From: Aquitalea magnusonii
Lineage (GTDB): Bacteria > Pseudomonadota > Gammaproteobacteria > Burkholderiales > Chromobacteriaceae
Assembly (NCBI RefSeq): GCF_003202035.1
Contig: NZ_QJKC01000001.1
Span: forward strand, 317,131 to 381,130
Direction of reading: 5' to 3'
Length of the DNA stretch: 64,000 nt
Both the position numbers and the translations under genes were made by a program. This document shows, piece by piece, positions 19,432-28,442 of the stretch (positions are counted from its first letter, which is position 1; each line of letters opens with the position of its first letter). The notes under the pieces are model-generated. The model was not told the origin of the DNA. It did not search any database and worked only from the letters and a program-made list of their open reading frames with translations.

Positions 19432-20915
19432 ACAAGGACCAGTTGCTGGCCGTACTGTACGACCTGTCGCTCACCATCGGGCGCGAGGTGACGGTGGATG
19501 CCCTGCTCACCAAGGTGGTACAACGCCTGCTCTACCATACCGGCTGCCCCACCGGGCTGGTGCTCGGCCATCCGCTAGGGCTGGATGCCGGCCATGGCCG
19601 CGTGCTGAAGGTGATCGGCGACCACCTGCTGCAACAGCAGCAAGGAGAAGACATCGCCCTGCCGCCGGGCCTGCTGGGCCGCACCATCCGTTCCGATCTT
19701 CCCCAGGCACTGCTGCAAGACTTCACCGGCCAGCCGCGCTACCAGTGCGGCCTGCGCCTGCCGCTGGACCCGCAGCACACCATCCTGCTGCTGGCCCCGA
19801 CACCGCTGCTGCAGCAACTGCCGCTGGAGCATGTTTTTCCACCCGTGCTGGCCAATCTGTCACGCGCCATCAAGCTGTGCCAGGACAGCGAACAACTGGC
19901 CGAAACCATGCAGCGCGAACGCAATCAGGCCAAGGCCGCGCTCAACCGTGCGCTACGCTTCAACCAGGCCCTGCTCAAGGCCATTCCCATCGCCGTGTTC
20001 TACAAGGATGCGCAGGGGCGCTACCTCGGTTGCAATCCGGCCTTCAGCCGCACCGTGGGCATGCAGGCCGAGGACATCATCGGCAAACTGCCGGCAGAAG
20101 TCTGGCCGGCCGAGCTGGCCGCCATGTTCGCCCAGAAAGACAGCGAGCTGATCACCACCCGCCAGCCACAACTGTTCGAATACATGATAAGCAGCCAGCA
20201 AGGCAAGCTGATGGATGTGGTCTACGCCAAGGACCTGTTCTACGACGATGACAACCAGATTGGCGGCATCATCGGCGCCTTCATCGACATCAGCGCGCGC
20301 AAGCAGGCGGAAGAGTCGCTGCGCCAGTCGCTGATCCAGGCCATCAGCGCCCTGTCCTCGGCCATGGTGCACCGCGACCTGAGCACGGCCGGCCACGAAG
20401 TGCGGGTCAGCGACCTGGCCGTGGCCATCGGCCGCCAGCTGCAGCTGGGTGCCGAACAGCTGGAAGGGCTGGGGCTGGCGGCCATGGTGCACGATATCGG
20501 CCAGATCCAGATTCCCTCGGAAATCCTCACCCGGCCGCGCCGCCTCAATCATGAAGAATTCGAGCTGGTGAAAATGCATGCCGAAGCCGGGCATGAAATC
20601 CTCAAGGACATCCACTTCCCCTGGCCCATTGCCGACATCGCCTGGCAGCACCATGAAAACATGGACGGCAGCGGCTACCCGCGCGGCCTCGCCGGCAGCG
20701 ACATCCTGCTGGAGGCACGCATCATCCATGTCGCCGACAGCATGGAGGCCATGCTGTCGCATCGCCCCTTCCGCCGCCAGCTGGGCCTGGAGCAGGCGAT
20801 AGCGCAATTGCAACAACACCGTGGCAGCATCTACGACCCGGATGTGGTCGATGCCTGCCTCAGCCTGTTTCTCGAGCAGGGCTACCAGCTACCGGACAGC
20901 AAAAGAAAAAACTGA
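19428..20915 (+). CDS. GAF-PAS-HD-GYP c-di-GMP phosphodiesterase-like protein
   Basis: A 495-residue cytoplasmic protein: a GAF-like region (about 1-165), a PAS domain (about 180-295, AVFYKDAQGRYLGCNPAF) and an HD-GYP domain (about 310-480). The HD-GYP residues are present: HEVRVSDLA, the HD pair in MVHDIGQIQIPSE, HMAEAGH-like KMHAEAGHEIL, and HHENMDGSGYPRGL. However, the usual HDxGK lysine is Gln (HDIGQ). HD-GYP enzymes hydrolyse c-di-GMP to pGpG or GMP. It is translationally coupled to the FIST gene and followed 2 bp later by a second HD-GYP gene. Confidence 0.88.
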   Translation: MNKDQLLAVLYDLSLTIGREVTVDALLTKVVQRLLYHTGCPTGLVLGHPLGLDAGHGRVLKVIGDHLLQQQQGEDIALPPGLLGRTIRSDLPQALLQDFTGQPRYQCGLRLPLDPQHTILLLAPTPLLQQLPLEHVFPPVLANLSRAIKLCQDSEQLAETMQRERNQAKAALNRALRFNQALLKAIPIAVFYKDAQGRYLGCNPAFSRTVGMQAEDIIGKLPAEVWPAELAAMFAQKDSELITTRQPQLFEYMISSQQGKLMDVVYAKDLFYDDDNQIGGIIGAFIDISARKQAEESLRQSLIQAISALSSAMVHRDLSTAGHEVRVSDLAVAIGRQLQLGAEQLEGLGLAAMVHDIGQIQIPSEILTRPRRLNHEEFELVKMHAEAGHEILKDIHFPWPIADIAWQHHENMDGSGYPRGLAGSDILLEARIIHVADSMEAMLSHRPFRRQLGLEQAIAQLQQHRGSIYDPDVVDACLSLFLEQGYQLPDSKRKN

Positions 20916-20917
20916 TC

Positions 20918-22486
20918 ATGTCCCTCCCCACCGCCCACTCGCCGCTAGGCGCCTGCACGCTGCAGGCGCTGATCCGCCAATTGCCCGACCGCGTCGTGGT
21001 CAAGGACCGCAACTCGACCTTCATCGCCTGCAACCAGCGCTTTGCCGATGATCTGGGCCTGAGCGTCGACGCCATCAGCGGCAAAAGCGATTTCGACTTC
21101 TTCCCACCGCAACTGGCTGCGCGCTACCAGGCCGATGATCACCAGGTCATCAGCACGGGCCAGGGCATCACCCTGCAGGAGCCAGGCATGTTCGCCGGCA
21201 GCCCCGGCTGGCTGGAAACCAGCAAATCACCGATTTTCGATGCGACTGGCCAGTGCATCGGGCTGACGGTGATCATCCGCGACATCAGCCAGCAGTTGCG
21301 CGACATCGACGAAATGCGCCGCCAGTCGTGGGCGGTGCAGGCCAATAGCCGCACCAATCAGGCGCTGGTGCAGGCGCAGGATGAAGGCGAGCTGCTGCAG
21401 GCGGTATGCGAGGCCATCGTGGCCGACCAGCGCTATCAGCTGGCACTGATCTGCGGCATCAGCAATGTGCAGCAAAAGCAGCTGCAAGTGCTGGCCTGCG
21501 CCGGCAGCGCCCGTGGCTATGCCGAACAGCTGCAGGTCAGCTGGGACGAAAACCAGCCCAGCGGCCGCGGGCCTATCGGCCACTGCATCCGCCTGGGCAG
21601 CACGGTCAGCCTGGGCGAACTGCAGCAACAGCCGCAGTTCCAGCCCTGGCAAGCGGCGGTGCGCCAGTTCGGCCTGCAAGCCATCGTCGCCATCCCGCTG
21701 GTGGCCGGCCCGGACCTGATCGGCGCGCTGGCGGTATACGCCGGCGAGGCACAATCGTTTGGTCCGGTGGAAGTGCAGGTATTCGAAGAACTCACCCGCA
21801 ATGTGCAGTTTGGCATCCAGTCGCGGCGTACCCAGGTGGCCTACCAGCAGTCATTGCAGGAGCAGGCCAGCCAGGCGCAGGTGCTGGAAAAGGCACTGGA
21901 AAACGCACTGGCGGCCATTGCCTCGGTGCTGGAGCAACGCGACCCCTATACCGCCGGCCACCAGAAGCATGTCGCCGAGCTGGCCGTGCTGATCGGACAG
22001 GAAATGGGTTTGCCAGCCGAGCAGCTGCGCGGGCTGTACCTGAGCGGCGTGGTGCACGACCTGGGCAAGATCGAGGTGCCGGCGGAAATCCTCAGCAAGC
22101 CCAGCCGGCTGCATCCGGTGGAGTTTGCCCTGGTCAAGCGCCATCCGGATGTGGCCTACAACATCCTGAAAAACATCGACTTTCCCTGGCCCATCGCCGA
22201 CATCATCCGCCAGCATCACGAATTCATGGACGGCTCGGGCTATCCGCTGGGTTTGTGTGGCGACGCCATCCTGCCGGCAGCGCGCATTCTCACCGTGGCC
22301 GACATAGTCGAATCCATGTCGTCCGACCGCCCCTACCGCGCGGCCCTGGGCATCGAACAGGCCATTGCCCAGATCCGGCTGATGCGCGGGGTGCAACTGG
22401 ACCCGCTAGTGGTCGATGCCTGCATCCGCGTACTGGAACGGGGCGCCTTCACCCCGCATCTGCTGTCGCTGGAAGACAATATCTGA
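20918..22486 (+). CDS. PAS-GAF-HD-GYP c-di-GMP phosphodiesterase
   Basis: A 522-residue protein: N-terminal PAS (VVVKDRNSTFIACNQRFADD), a GAF domain (about 145-300) and an HD-GYP domain with all motifs: GHQKHVAELA, VVHDLGKIEVPAE, KRHPDVAYNIL and HHEFMDGSGYPLGL. It keeps the HDxGK lysine that the upstream paralogue lacks. Sensor order (PAS then GAF) is the reverse of its neighbour, so the two are not simple tandem duplicates. Last gene of the FIST operon; it converges with the amidase gene. Confidence 0.9.
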   Translation: MSLPTAHSPLGACTLQALIRQLPDRVVVKDRNSTFIACNQRFADDLGLSVDAISGKSDFDFFPPQLAARYQADDHQVISTGQGITLQEPGMFAGSPGWLETSKSPIFDATGQCIGLTVIIRDISQQLRDIDEMRRQSWAVQANSRTNQALVQAQDEGELLQAVCEAIVADQRYQLALICGISNVQQKQLQVLACAGSARGYAEQLQVSWDENQPSGRGPIGHCIRLGSTVSLGELQQQPQFQPWQAAVRQFGLQAIVAIPLVAGPDLIGALAVYAGEAQSFGPVEVQVFEELTRNVQFGIQSRRTQVAYQQSLQEQASQAQVLEKALENALAAIASVLEQRDPYTAGHQKHVAELAVLIGQEMGLPAEQLRGLYLSGVVHDLGKIEVPAEILSKPSRLHPVEFALVKRHPDVAYNILKNIDFPWPIADIIRQHHEFMDGSGYPLGLCGDAILPAARILTVADIVESMSSDRPYRAALGIEQAIAQIRLMRGVQLDPLVVDACIRVLERGAFTPHLLSLEDNI

Positions 22487-22566
22487 GCCGCCAGCCGCCG
22501 CGGCACACCCGCCAGGACGGCAAGCAGCCTGCCGCCAGCCCGGACCTGCGACGGCAGCGAGCACGC

Positions 22567-23664
22567 TTACTGGTAGGACCTGGCCGGCTGCAGATGCTGA
22601 CGCACATTGCCAGTCCAGCCCTTGCTGCCATACAAATTCAGCCGCTGGATCACCTTGGTCTGCTTGAGCCGGCCAAAATCAAGCTGCGGCAAATCCAGCC
22701 ATACCGGGCTGATGGATGAGGCCGACAGAAAGCTGTAGCGCAGGTTCTTCATGTCAGCCGTGGTGTTGAAATAGGTTCCCGGACCACGGTTTTCTGCCGG
22801 ATAGCGCGAATACGGCTCGTAGGCTTTCTCTACCGACACATCGAGTGGATCCGCCATCAGCCCAATCGGCATGGCGACACTGTGCATGATGGATGACAGA
22901 AAACCGCGCGCTTCCTCGACATTATCAGGACGCGGCAATGATTTGAGCAGCCAGTTGGCACGCACCAGCCGCGCATCGGCCTGCCAGCCGGTGGGGATGG
23001 TCTCTGCATTGGCGGCAGCATATTTCTTTTCCAGCTTGAGCATGCTGTCGTAATCAGGCGGATTGGTCAGCACGGTAAACTTGCGGCCATGATGGATGAC
23101 GGTTTCGCCATTGACGATTTCGATAATGGCCGAGTCGCCGCTGGCGTCTTCAATGGCTATGTGCTTGGTATCGGATGCATAGTCGATGGGCAGCCGCTTC
23201 GGTTCCAGCCGTACCGCGCGGATGGCAGCAACCGCCTCGGCCACGGTGGCGTGATTGTCCAGGATGAAACTGACCCAGTGGCTGCTTTCCAGCACCGGCT
23301 TGGCCGGCTTGCCCGGCTGCTGCTTTTCCTCCCCGCCGGTAAAGTACAAGGTATGTGCCACCAGGCCTTTTTCGTTCATGCCGTCCATGGGAAAGACATT
23401 GTCGGCATAGACGGCCACGCTGCCATAGCGGGCGGTCCAGCGCGCGGCATGGGGGGCATTGTCACCGGTCGCACCGACACGGGCGATACCGCGCGGACTC
23501 ACCACCAGCGTAGGGCTCACCGGCCCGAAAAAATCCAGATTGCGCGAACTGAGCATATAGCCCGGCTGGGTATTCCACAGTACGCGGGTACAGGCATCTG
23601 CCGTGCTAAACAGGGTAAGGGTCAGTGAGCTGGCCAGAACGGCCTTGGCAAAAGCAAATGACAT
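22567..23664 (-). CDS. Exported choloylglycine-hydrolase-family linear amide C-N hydrolase (Ntn hydrolase)
   Basis: The 365-residue precursor has a signal peptide ending TADA|C so that Cys25 becomes the N-terminal nucleophile (CTRVLWNT). Further active-site features of the family follow: SRNLDFFG with its Arg-Asn, NVFPMDGMNEKGL and TNPPDYDSML (Asn that stabilises the intermediate). Relatives are bile-salt hydrolases, penicillin V acylases and N-acyl-homoserine-lactone acylases; export to the periplasm fits a scavenging or signal-degrading role, but the substrate cannot be read from sequence. Monocistronic. Confidence 0.85.
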   Translation of the reverse strand: MSFAFAKAVLASSLTLTLFSTADACTRVLWNTQPGYMLSSRNLDFFGPVSPTLVVSPRGIARVGATGDNAPHAARWTARYGSVAVYADNVFPMDGMNEKGLVAHTLYFTGGEEKQQPGKPAKPVLESSHWVSFILDNHATVAEAVAAIRAVRLEPKRLPIDYASDTKHIAIEDASGDSAIIEIVNGETVIHHGRKFTVLTNPPDYDSMLKLEKKYAAANAETIPTGWQADARLVRANWLLKSLPRPDNVEEARGFLSSIMHSVAMPIGLMADPLDVSVEKAYEPYSRYPAENRGPGTYFNTTADMKNLRYSFLSASSISPVWLDLPQLDFGRLKQTKVIQRLNLYGSKGWTGNVRQHLQPARSYQ

Positions 23665-23831
23665 GAAAACTCCCGGATTGAGTAGGTATCGCGCACAAAT
23701 CGTGCGCTTGCGATACGGGTGATCAGTCTAGGGAGGGCCCTTCAGGGCGGGCAATGTCATGCAATCCGGTTTGTTCACTGGAAAATTCGCATTCCCGGCA
23801 GCCACATGCAGCGCAGCGGAAAAACCGCGAC

Positions 23832-23856
23832 CGGGCAGGGACGCATGCCCTGCCCG
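23832..23856 (-). terminator. Intrinsic terminator of the exonuclease operon
   Basis: Perfect 9-bp stem CGGGCAGGG / CCCTGCCCG with a 7-nt loop immediately after the stop of the minus-strand exonuclease gene; a T-run follows about 8 nt further on that strand. Confidence 0.65.
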
Positions 23857-23857
23857 C

Positions 23858-24463
23858 TCAGGCTTGCTGCAAGAAACTGCCGACCTTGCTGGCGGTTACC
23901 TTTTGCAGTTGGCAAAGCTGTTGATGGCTCAAGCCCGCGGCACCATGCTGCCGCCTTGCCGTATCCAGCAGGTATTGCAGCAGATGCGCCGCCATGCGGG
24001 CATCGGCCAGCGCGCGGTGGGCGCGACCGGTATCGGGCAAGCCGGCCCAGCGGTTGAGCGTGCCCAGCTTGTGATCCGGTGCCTGCGGCAGCAGCCGCCG
24101 CGCCAGTAGCAGGGTACAGGCAAAGTCCTGCCGCCGCTGGCGGCCGAGCAAGCCCAGCTCGTGATCCCAGAACTTGCGGTCGAAGGCGGCATTATGTGCC
24201 ACCAGCGGGATGTCACCGACAAAGTCGGCCACCTCGGCCATCACCCGCGCCGCTGGCGGTGCCGTGCGCAGCATGGCATTGCTGATGCCGGTCAGGCGCT
24301 CGATGTCGGGTGGTACGCGCACCCCGGCATTCATCAGGCTCTGGTAGCTGTCCAGCTCGCGGCCATCCTGCCACAACACCACGGCCACCTCGGTGGCGCG
24401 GCTGCCCATGGCGGGCGACAGGCCGCTGGTTTCAAAGTCGATTACGGCGAAACAGGCTGACAT
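23858..24463 (-). CDS. DEDDh 3'-5' exonuclease (DnaQ/PolC epsilon-like)
   Basis: A 201-residue exonuclease-domain protein with Exo I FAVIDFETSGL, Exo II AHNAAFDRKF and Exo III HRALADARM, which supply the four metal-binding acidic residues and the catalytic His. It has no polymerase or UvrC part. Stand-alone DnaQ-like proteins of this size trim DNA or RNA 3' ends. A small acidic protein gene lies just upstream (11 bp), suggesting co-transcription. Confidence 0.88.
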   Translation of the reverse strand: MSACFAVIDFETSGLSPAMGSRATEVAVVLWQDGRELDSYQSLMNAGVRVPPDIERLTGISNAMLRTAPPAARVMAEVADFVGDIPLVAHNAAFDRKFWDHELGLLGRQRRQDFACTLLLARRLLPQAPDHKLGTLNRWAGLPDTGRAHRALADARMAAHLLQYLLDTARRQHGAAGLSHQQLCQLQKVTASKVGSFLQQA

Positions 24464-24474
24464 GGGCTGGGTTC

Positions 24475-24678
24475 TTAGTTCAAGGCGGCCTTGGCGGCCT
24501 CTTCCGGGCTCAGGCCATCAAAGAACATGTCGGTAAACCACTCGGCATTTTCCTCGATCTGTTGCTGTGCTTCGTCCGGCTTGGCGCCGGCCGCCACGAA
24601 CAGGGCTTCCACTTCGGCACACCATTGCAGCAGGGCTGCGGTTTCCGGATCCAGCTCGTCGTCTTTGCGTTTGGACAT
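24475..24678 (-). CDS. Small acidic hypothetical protein (67 aa)
   Basis: From the ATG at 24678 the product is strongly acidic and Ala-rich (starts MSKRKDDELDPETAALLQWC). It looks helical and cytoplasmic, with a C-terminal GLSPEEAAKAAL stretch. No family recognised. Upstream in-frame codons to 24831 are not used because they overlap the divergent promoter. It precedes the exonuclease gene by 11 bp. Confidence 0.7.
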   Translation of the reverse strand: MSKRKDDELDPETAALLQWCAEVEALFVAAGAKPDEAQQQIEENAEWFTDMFFDGLSPEEAAKAALN

Positions 24679-24799
24679 GGTTGATCTTTCAATGAAAAGT
24701 AAAAACTGAGGCGGCATTGTACACGCCATCGGCAAGGTTCTGGCTGAGGTCTGCGGGATATTGCTAGAATCCGCCATCTCCATCTTGCGGAAAATCCTC

Positions 24800-25381
24800 A
24801 TGAGCACCCTTGTTGATGTCGATCTGGCCAAATGCTATCGCCTGCTGAACCACGGCCCCACCGTGCTGGTATCCAGCGCCCATGGCAGTCAGCGCAATGT
24901 GATGGCCGCCGCCTGGGCCATGCCGCTGGATTTCTCCCCACCCAAGGTATTGGTGGTGGTCGACAAGGCCACCCATACCCGTGAATTGATGGAAGCCTCC
25001 GGCGAATTCGTGCTGAACGTCCCCTGCCGGGCACAGGCCGGGCAAGTGCTCAAGGCGGGCAGCATCAGTGGCAAGGAGGTGGACAAGTTTGCGGCCTGCG
25101 GCCTGGAGCCGGTGGCTGGCAAGCAGGTGGCTGCGCCGCATGTGGCGGGCTGCATTGCCTATCTGGAATGCCGCATCATCAGCGAGCCGCATAATCAGCA
25201 GCAATATGATCTGTTTATCGGCGAAGTTGTATTCGCCAGAGCCGACCCGGCGGTGTGGCACGATGGCCATTGGCAGTTTGACGGCCACGATGACAAGCGC
25301 AGCCTGCACTATATTGCCGGCGGCAGCTTTTTCAGTATCGGCGAGCAGTTCAGCGTCACCGCCGACCCGGCGGCGGATTGA
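24800..25381 (+). CDS. Flavin reductase-like FMN-binding protein
   Basis: The 193-residue protein fits the flavin-reductase-like split-barrel: PTVLVSSAHGSQRNVMAAAW, then DKATHTRELMEASGEFVLNV and GKEVDKFAACGLEP, all characteristic positions for FMN binding in this family. Such proteins supply reduced flavin or act as flavin-dependent reductases. The ATG at 24800 (GCGGAAAA upstream) is preferred to an earlier in-frame codon. Divergent from the small acidic protein gene; ends in a shared hairpin. Confidence 0.85.
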   Translation: MSTLVDVDLAKCYRLLNHGPTVLVSSAHGSQRNVMAAAWAMPLDFSPPKVLVVVDKATHTRELMEASGEFVLNVPCRAQAGQVLKAGSISGKEVDKFAACGLEPVAGKQVAAPHVAGCIAYLECRIISEPHNQQQYDLFIGEVVFARADPAVWHDGHWQFDGHDDKRSLHYIAGGSFFSIGEQFSVTADPAAD

Positions 25382-25383
25382 AA

Positions 25384-25406
25384 CAGGCCGCCGTAACGGC
25401 GGCCTG
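25384..25406. terminator. Bidirectional terminator-like hairpin
   Basis: Perfect 10-bp stem CAGGCCGCCG / CGGCGGCCTG with a TAA loop, starting 2 bp after the flavin reductase stop and lying between convergent genes. No T-tract follows on the + strand, so strength is uncertain. A second GC-rich inverted repeat (GACGCCGCCGC / GGCGGCGCC) follows at about 25416-25440 for the opposite direction. Confidence 0.5.
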
Positions 25407-25469
25407 GGATGACCTGACGCCGCCGCGGCAAGGCGGCGCCAGGCTACGGCAGCGTTTGGGTCGGCGGTA

Positions 25470-26828
25470 TCAGCGCACCTGCTGCACAAAGCTGTCGAAA
25501 GCCTCCACCAGCCTTTCGACATCGGCCGACGTGGTCTGCGGGCACACCAGCAACATATTGTGGAAAGGGGTGATCAGCAGACCGCGGTTAAGCAGGTAGA
25601 GATGGATGATGTGCTCCATATCGCTATCCAGAATGGCATCGGCCTCGCTGCCATTGCGCGGCGGGGTGGCGGTGAACTGGAACTCGGTACGCGCCCCCAC
25701 CTGGGTGACACACCACGGCAGCTGATGGCGGGCAATGACGGCACGCAGCCCCTCGGCCAGCTGGCCGGCCAGGGCGAACATATGGGCATACGCCTGTTCG
25801 GTCATCACCTCGGCCAGATTGGCACGCATCGCGGCCATGGCCAGCATGTTGGCGGTCAGCGTGGTGCCGATGCCGCTATGCCCCGGTACCGCCTCGCGCT
25901 TGGCCTGCTGCGCCCGCTCGGCCATTTCCGCAGAAAAACCGTATACCGCGCACGGTACCCCGCCGCCCATGGGCTTGCCCAGCACCATCATGTCCGGCGT
26001 CAGGCCATGGGCGCGGCTATAGCCACCCATGCCGGTGCTGATGGTGTGGGTTTCATCCATGATCAGCAGCGTGCCGTAACGGCGGCACAGCGCTTGTGCC
26101 GCTTCCCAGTAGCCGGGATCGGGCAGCACCATGCCGATATTGGTCATGGCCGGTTCGGCCAGCAGGCAGGCCACCTGCCCGTCCTGTAGCGCCGCTTCCA
26201 GCGCGGCCAGATCATTGAATTCCACCACGCGGGTGTATTGCGTCAGGTCGTAGACCTGCCCCAGCAGGCTGGCGCGCTGCACCGGCTTGCCATCCACCAG
26301 GTCGACAAACACATCGTCAATGGTGCCGTGGTAGCAGCCATTGAATACCAGCAATTGCTGGCGGCCGGTGGCGGCCCGCGCCCAGCGCAAGGCAAAGCGG
26401 TTGGCGTCGGTGGCGGTCATGGCAAACTGCCAGTACGGCAAGCCAAAGCGGCGCGCCAGCTCGCTGGCCACCCAGACCGCATCTTCCGACGGCAGCATGG
26501 TGGTGATGCCGCGCGCGGCCTGCGCCGCCACCGCCTTGGCCACCGGCGCCGGGCCGTGACCAAACATGGCGCCGGTATCGCCCAGACAGAAATCGACATA
26601 CTGATTGCCGTCCACATCCTCAAAGCTGGCACCCTGCGCCTGCTTCACATACAGGGTGAAGGGGGTGGACCAGTCGTCCATCCAGTGTAGCGGCACACCA
26701 AACAGCAGATGCTGCCCGGCCTGCTCCGACAGCTGGCGCGATTGCGGCCGCGCCGCGATAAAGCGCTCCCGCTCCTGCGCATGCAGTTGCAGGGCCTTGT
26801 CCCAGTTGATGCCGTGTCGTGTAGTCAT
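25470..26828 (-). CDS. Class III PLP-dependent aminotransferase
   Basis: The 452-residue protein has the fold type I class III pattern: GDTGAMFGHGPAPVAKA near residue 83, FNGCYHGTIDDVF, MDETHTISTG (PLP-ring Asp) and the Schiff-base Lys in VLGKPMGGGVPCAVYG. It resembles glutamate-1-semialdehyde-aminomutase-like and omega-amino-acid aminotransferases. It lies 49 bp after a glutamine-synthetase-like gene and shares its promoter region with a divergent GntR regulator, suggesting catabolism of an amine or polyamine; the substrate is not determined. Confidence 0.85.
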   Translation of the reverse strand: MTTRHGINWDKALQLHAQERERFIAARPQSRQLSEQAGQHLLFGVPLHWMDDWSTPFTLYVKQAQGASFEDVDGNQYVDFCLGDTGAMFGHGPAPVAKAVAAQAARGITTMLPSEDAVWVASELARRFGLPYWQFAMTATDANRFALRWARAATGRQQLLVFNGCYHGTIDDVFVDLVDGKPVQRASLLGQVYDLTQYTRVVEFNDLAALEAALQDGQVACLLAEPAMTNIGMVLPDPGYWEAAQALCRRYGTLLIMDETHTISTGMGGYSRAHGLTPDMMVLGKPMGGGVPCAVYGFSAEMAERAQQAKREAVPGHSGIGTTLTANMLAMAAMRANLAEVMTEQAYAHMFALAGQLAEGLRAVIARHQLPWCVTQVGARTEFQFTATPPRNGSEADAILDSDMEHIIHLYLLNRGLLITPFHNMLLVCPQTTSADVERLVEAFDSFVQQVR

Positions 26829-26876
26829 CCATCTCTCCTTGATCTTGCTCTGTGCGGGCAGCCGCCCGCCATCATG

Positions 26877-28214
26877 TCATACGTGCAGCTGCAGGTGTTC
26901 GCGTTCCCAGGCGGTAATGCCGCGATTGAAGGTTTCGAATTCCTTTTCCTTCACCGCGCAGAAAGCCTGCACAAACTGCTCGCCCAGAATTTCCGACAAT
27001 TCGGGACAGTCCTGCATCAGCGCCACGGCATCTTCCAGGCTGCGTGGCAGCTCGAAATCCAGATCATAGGCACTGTCGCTCATCGGCTCGCTGGCTTGCA
27101 GTTGCTGCACCATGCCCAGATAGCCACAGGCCAGGGTGGCAGCCATCGCCAGATAGGGGTTCACATCCACCCCCGGCACGCGGTTTTCCAGCCTGCGCGC
27201 ACTGGGGCCGGACGGCGGAATGCGGATGCCGCAGGTACGGTTGTCATAGCCCCAGCGCACATTGATGGGGGCGGCCGCATGGCGGCTGAGCCGGCGATAG
27301 GAATTCACATACGGTGCCAGCATGGGCATCACCAGCGGCAGGTATTTCTGCATGCCGGCAATGTGCTGGAAAAACAGCGGGGTGGCCGTGCCATCGGCTG
27401 CCGAAAAGATGTTTTCGCCGCTAGTGCTGTCGACAATGCTCTGGTGGATATGCATGGCACTGCCCGGCTCACCCTCCATCGGCTTGGCCATGAAGGTGGC
27501 GAAGATATTGTGCCGATAGGCGGTTTCGCGCACGGCACGCTTGAACAGAAACACCTGATCGGCCAGTTCCATGGCATCACCATGGGCAAAGTTGATCTCC
27601 ATCTGGCAGGCACCTACCTCATGGATCAGCGTTTCCACATTCAGCTTGGCCTGCTGACAGAAGGTGGACAGCTCCTGGAAGAAGGGATCGAAGTCGTTGA
27701 CGGCATCGATGGAGAAGGACTGCCGCCCTACTTCGGAACGCCCGGCACGGCCGGTGGGCGGACGCAGGGGTTCGTGCGGATTGCTGTTCTGGCGGATCAG
27801 GTAGAACTCCATCTCCGGCGCCACCACCGGCCGCCAGCCACGCTCGGCATACAGCTTGAGCACGCGCCGCAGCACTGCGCGCGGCGAAATGCCAATCGGC
27901 TGGCCATCGAAATCCTCGCAATCGTGGATCACCACCGCCACCGGCTCGATGGCCCAGGGCACCAAGCGGATGGACGACGGGTCCGGCACGCACACCATGT
28001 CCGGATCGTTGGCTCCGACAAAGCGTTCGAATTCGGCAAATTCACCATTGACGGTGATGGTCAGCACCGCCCGCGACATCTTCATGCTGGCCTCTGCCAG
28101 AAACAGATCGCGCGGCACAATCTTGCCGCGCGCCACGCCGGTCATGTCGGGAATGACGCATTCCACCTCATGGATATTGTGTTCACGAATGAAGCTGTGC
28201 AAATGTTCATGCAT
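26877..28214 (-). CDS. Glutamine synthetase family protein, probably gamma-glutamyl-amine (polyamine) ligase
   Basis: The 445-residue product starts at an ATG with AGGAG upstream. GS catalytic-domain motifs are present: APEMEFYL (first metal Glu), EVGACQMEINFAHGD, SAMHIHQSI and the ATP/phosphate segment YDNRTCGIRIPPSG with ARRLENRVPG. Length and the NVRWGYDNRT form match PuuA/GlnA3-type gamma-glutamylpolyamine synthetases rather than housekeeping GlnA (about 470 aa, with the adenylylation loop). Partner of the aminotransferase downstream; probably repressed by the divergent GntR regulator. Confidence 0.82.
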   Translation of the reverse strand: MHEHLHSFIREHNIHEVECVIPDMTGVARGKIVPRDLFLAEASMKMSRAVLTITVNGEFAEFERFVGANDPDMVCVPDPSSIRLVPWAIEPVAVVIHDCEDFDGQPIGISPRAVLRRVLKLYAERGWRPVVAPEMEFYLIRQNSNPHEPLRPPTGRAGRSEVGRQSFSIDAVNDFDPFFQELSTFCQQAKLNVETLIHEVGACQMEINFAHGDAMELADQVFLFKRAVRETAYRHNIFATFMAKPMEGEPGSAMHIHQSIVDSTSGENIFSAADGTATPLFFQHIAGMQKYLPLVMPMLAPYVNSYRRLSRHAAAPINVRWGYDNRTCGIRIPPSGPSARRLENRVPGVDVNPYLAMAATLACGYLGMVQQLQASEPMSDSAYDLDFELPRSLEDAVALMQDCPELSEILGEQFVQAFCAVKEKEFETFNRGITAWEREHLQLHV

Positions 28215-28345
28215 GATTTCTCCTTTATGATCATAAATGCAAAAATAGCCTACATTCCAATACCGCACCAACCCGAATGAAATTAAATGTAAATACCGGA
28301 ATCAAAGCTGAAACGAATCATAGTAAGACAGAGATTCAATGTCAA

Positions 28346-28359
28346 TATTTGATCAAATA
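28346..28359. promoter_or_regulatory. Candidate GntR operator
   Basis: Perfect 14-bp palindrome TATTTGATCAAATA in the 228-bp region between the divergent glutamine-synthetase-like and GntR genes; symmetric AT-rich sites of this kind are usual for FadR/FCD regulators. Confidence 0.55.
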
Positions 28360-28442
28360 AACAAAACAAAGCCAAGCATCACAGCACCGCCACTGCTATG
28401 GTATCCTTGTGGCAAACTCCAATACTCACCGACCCGCCAACG

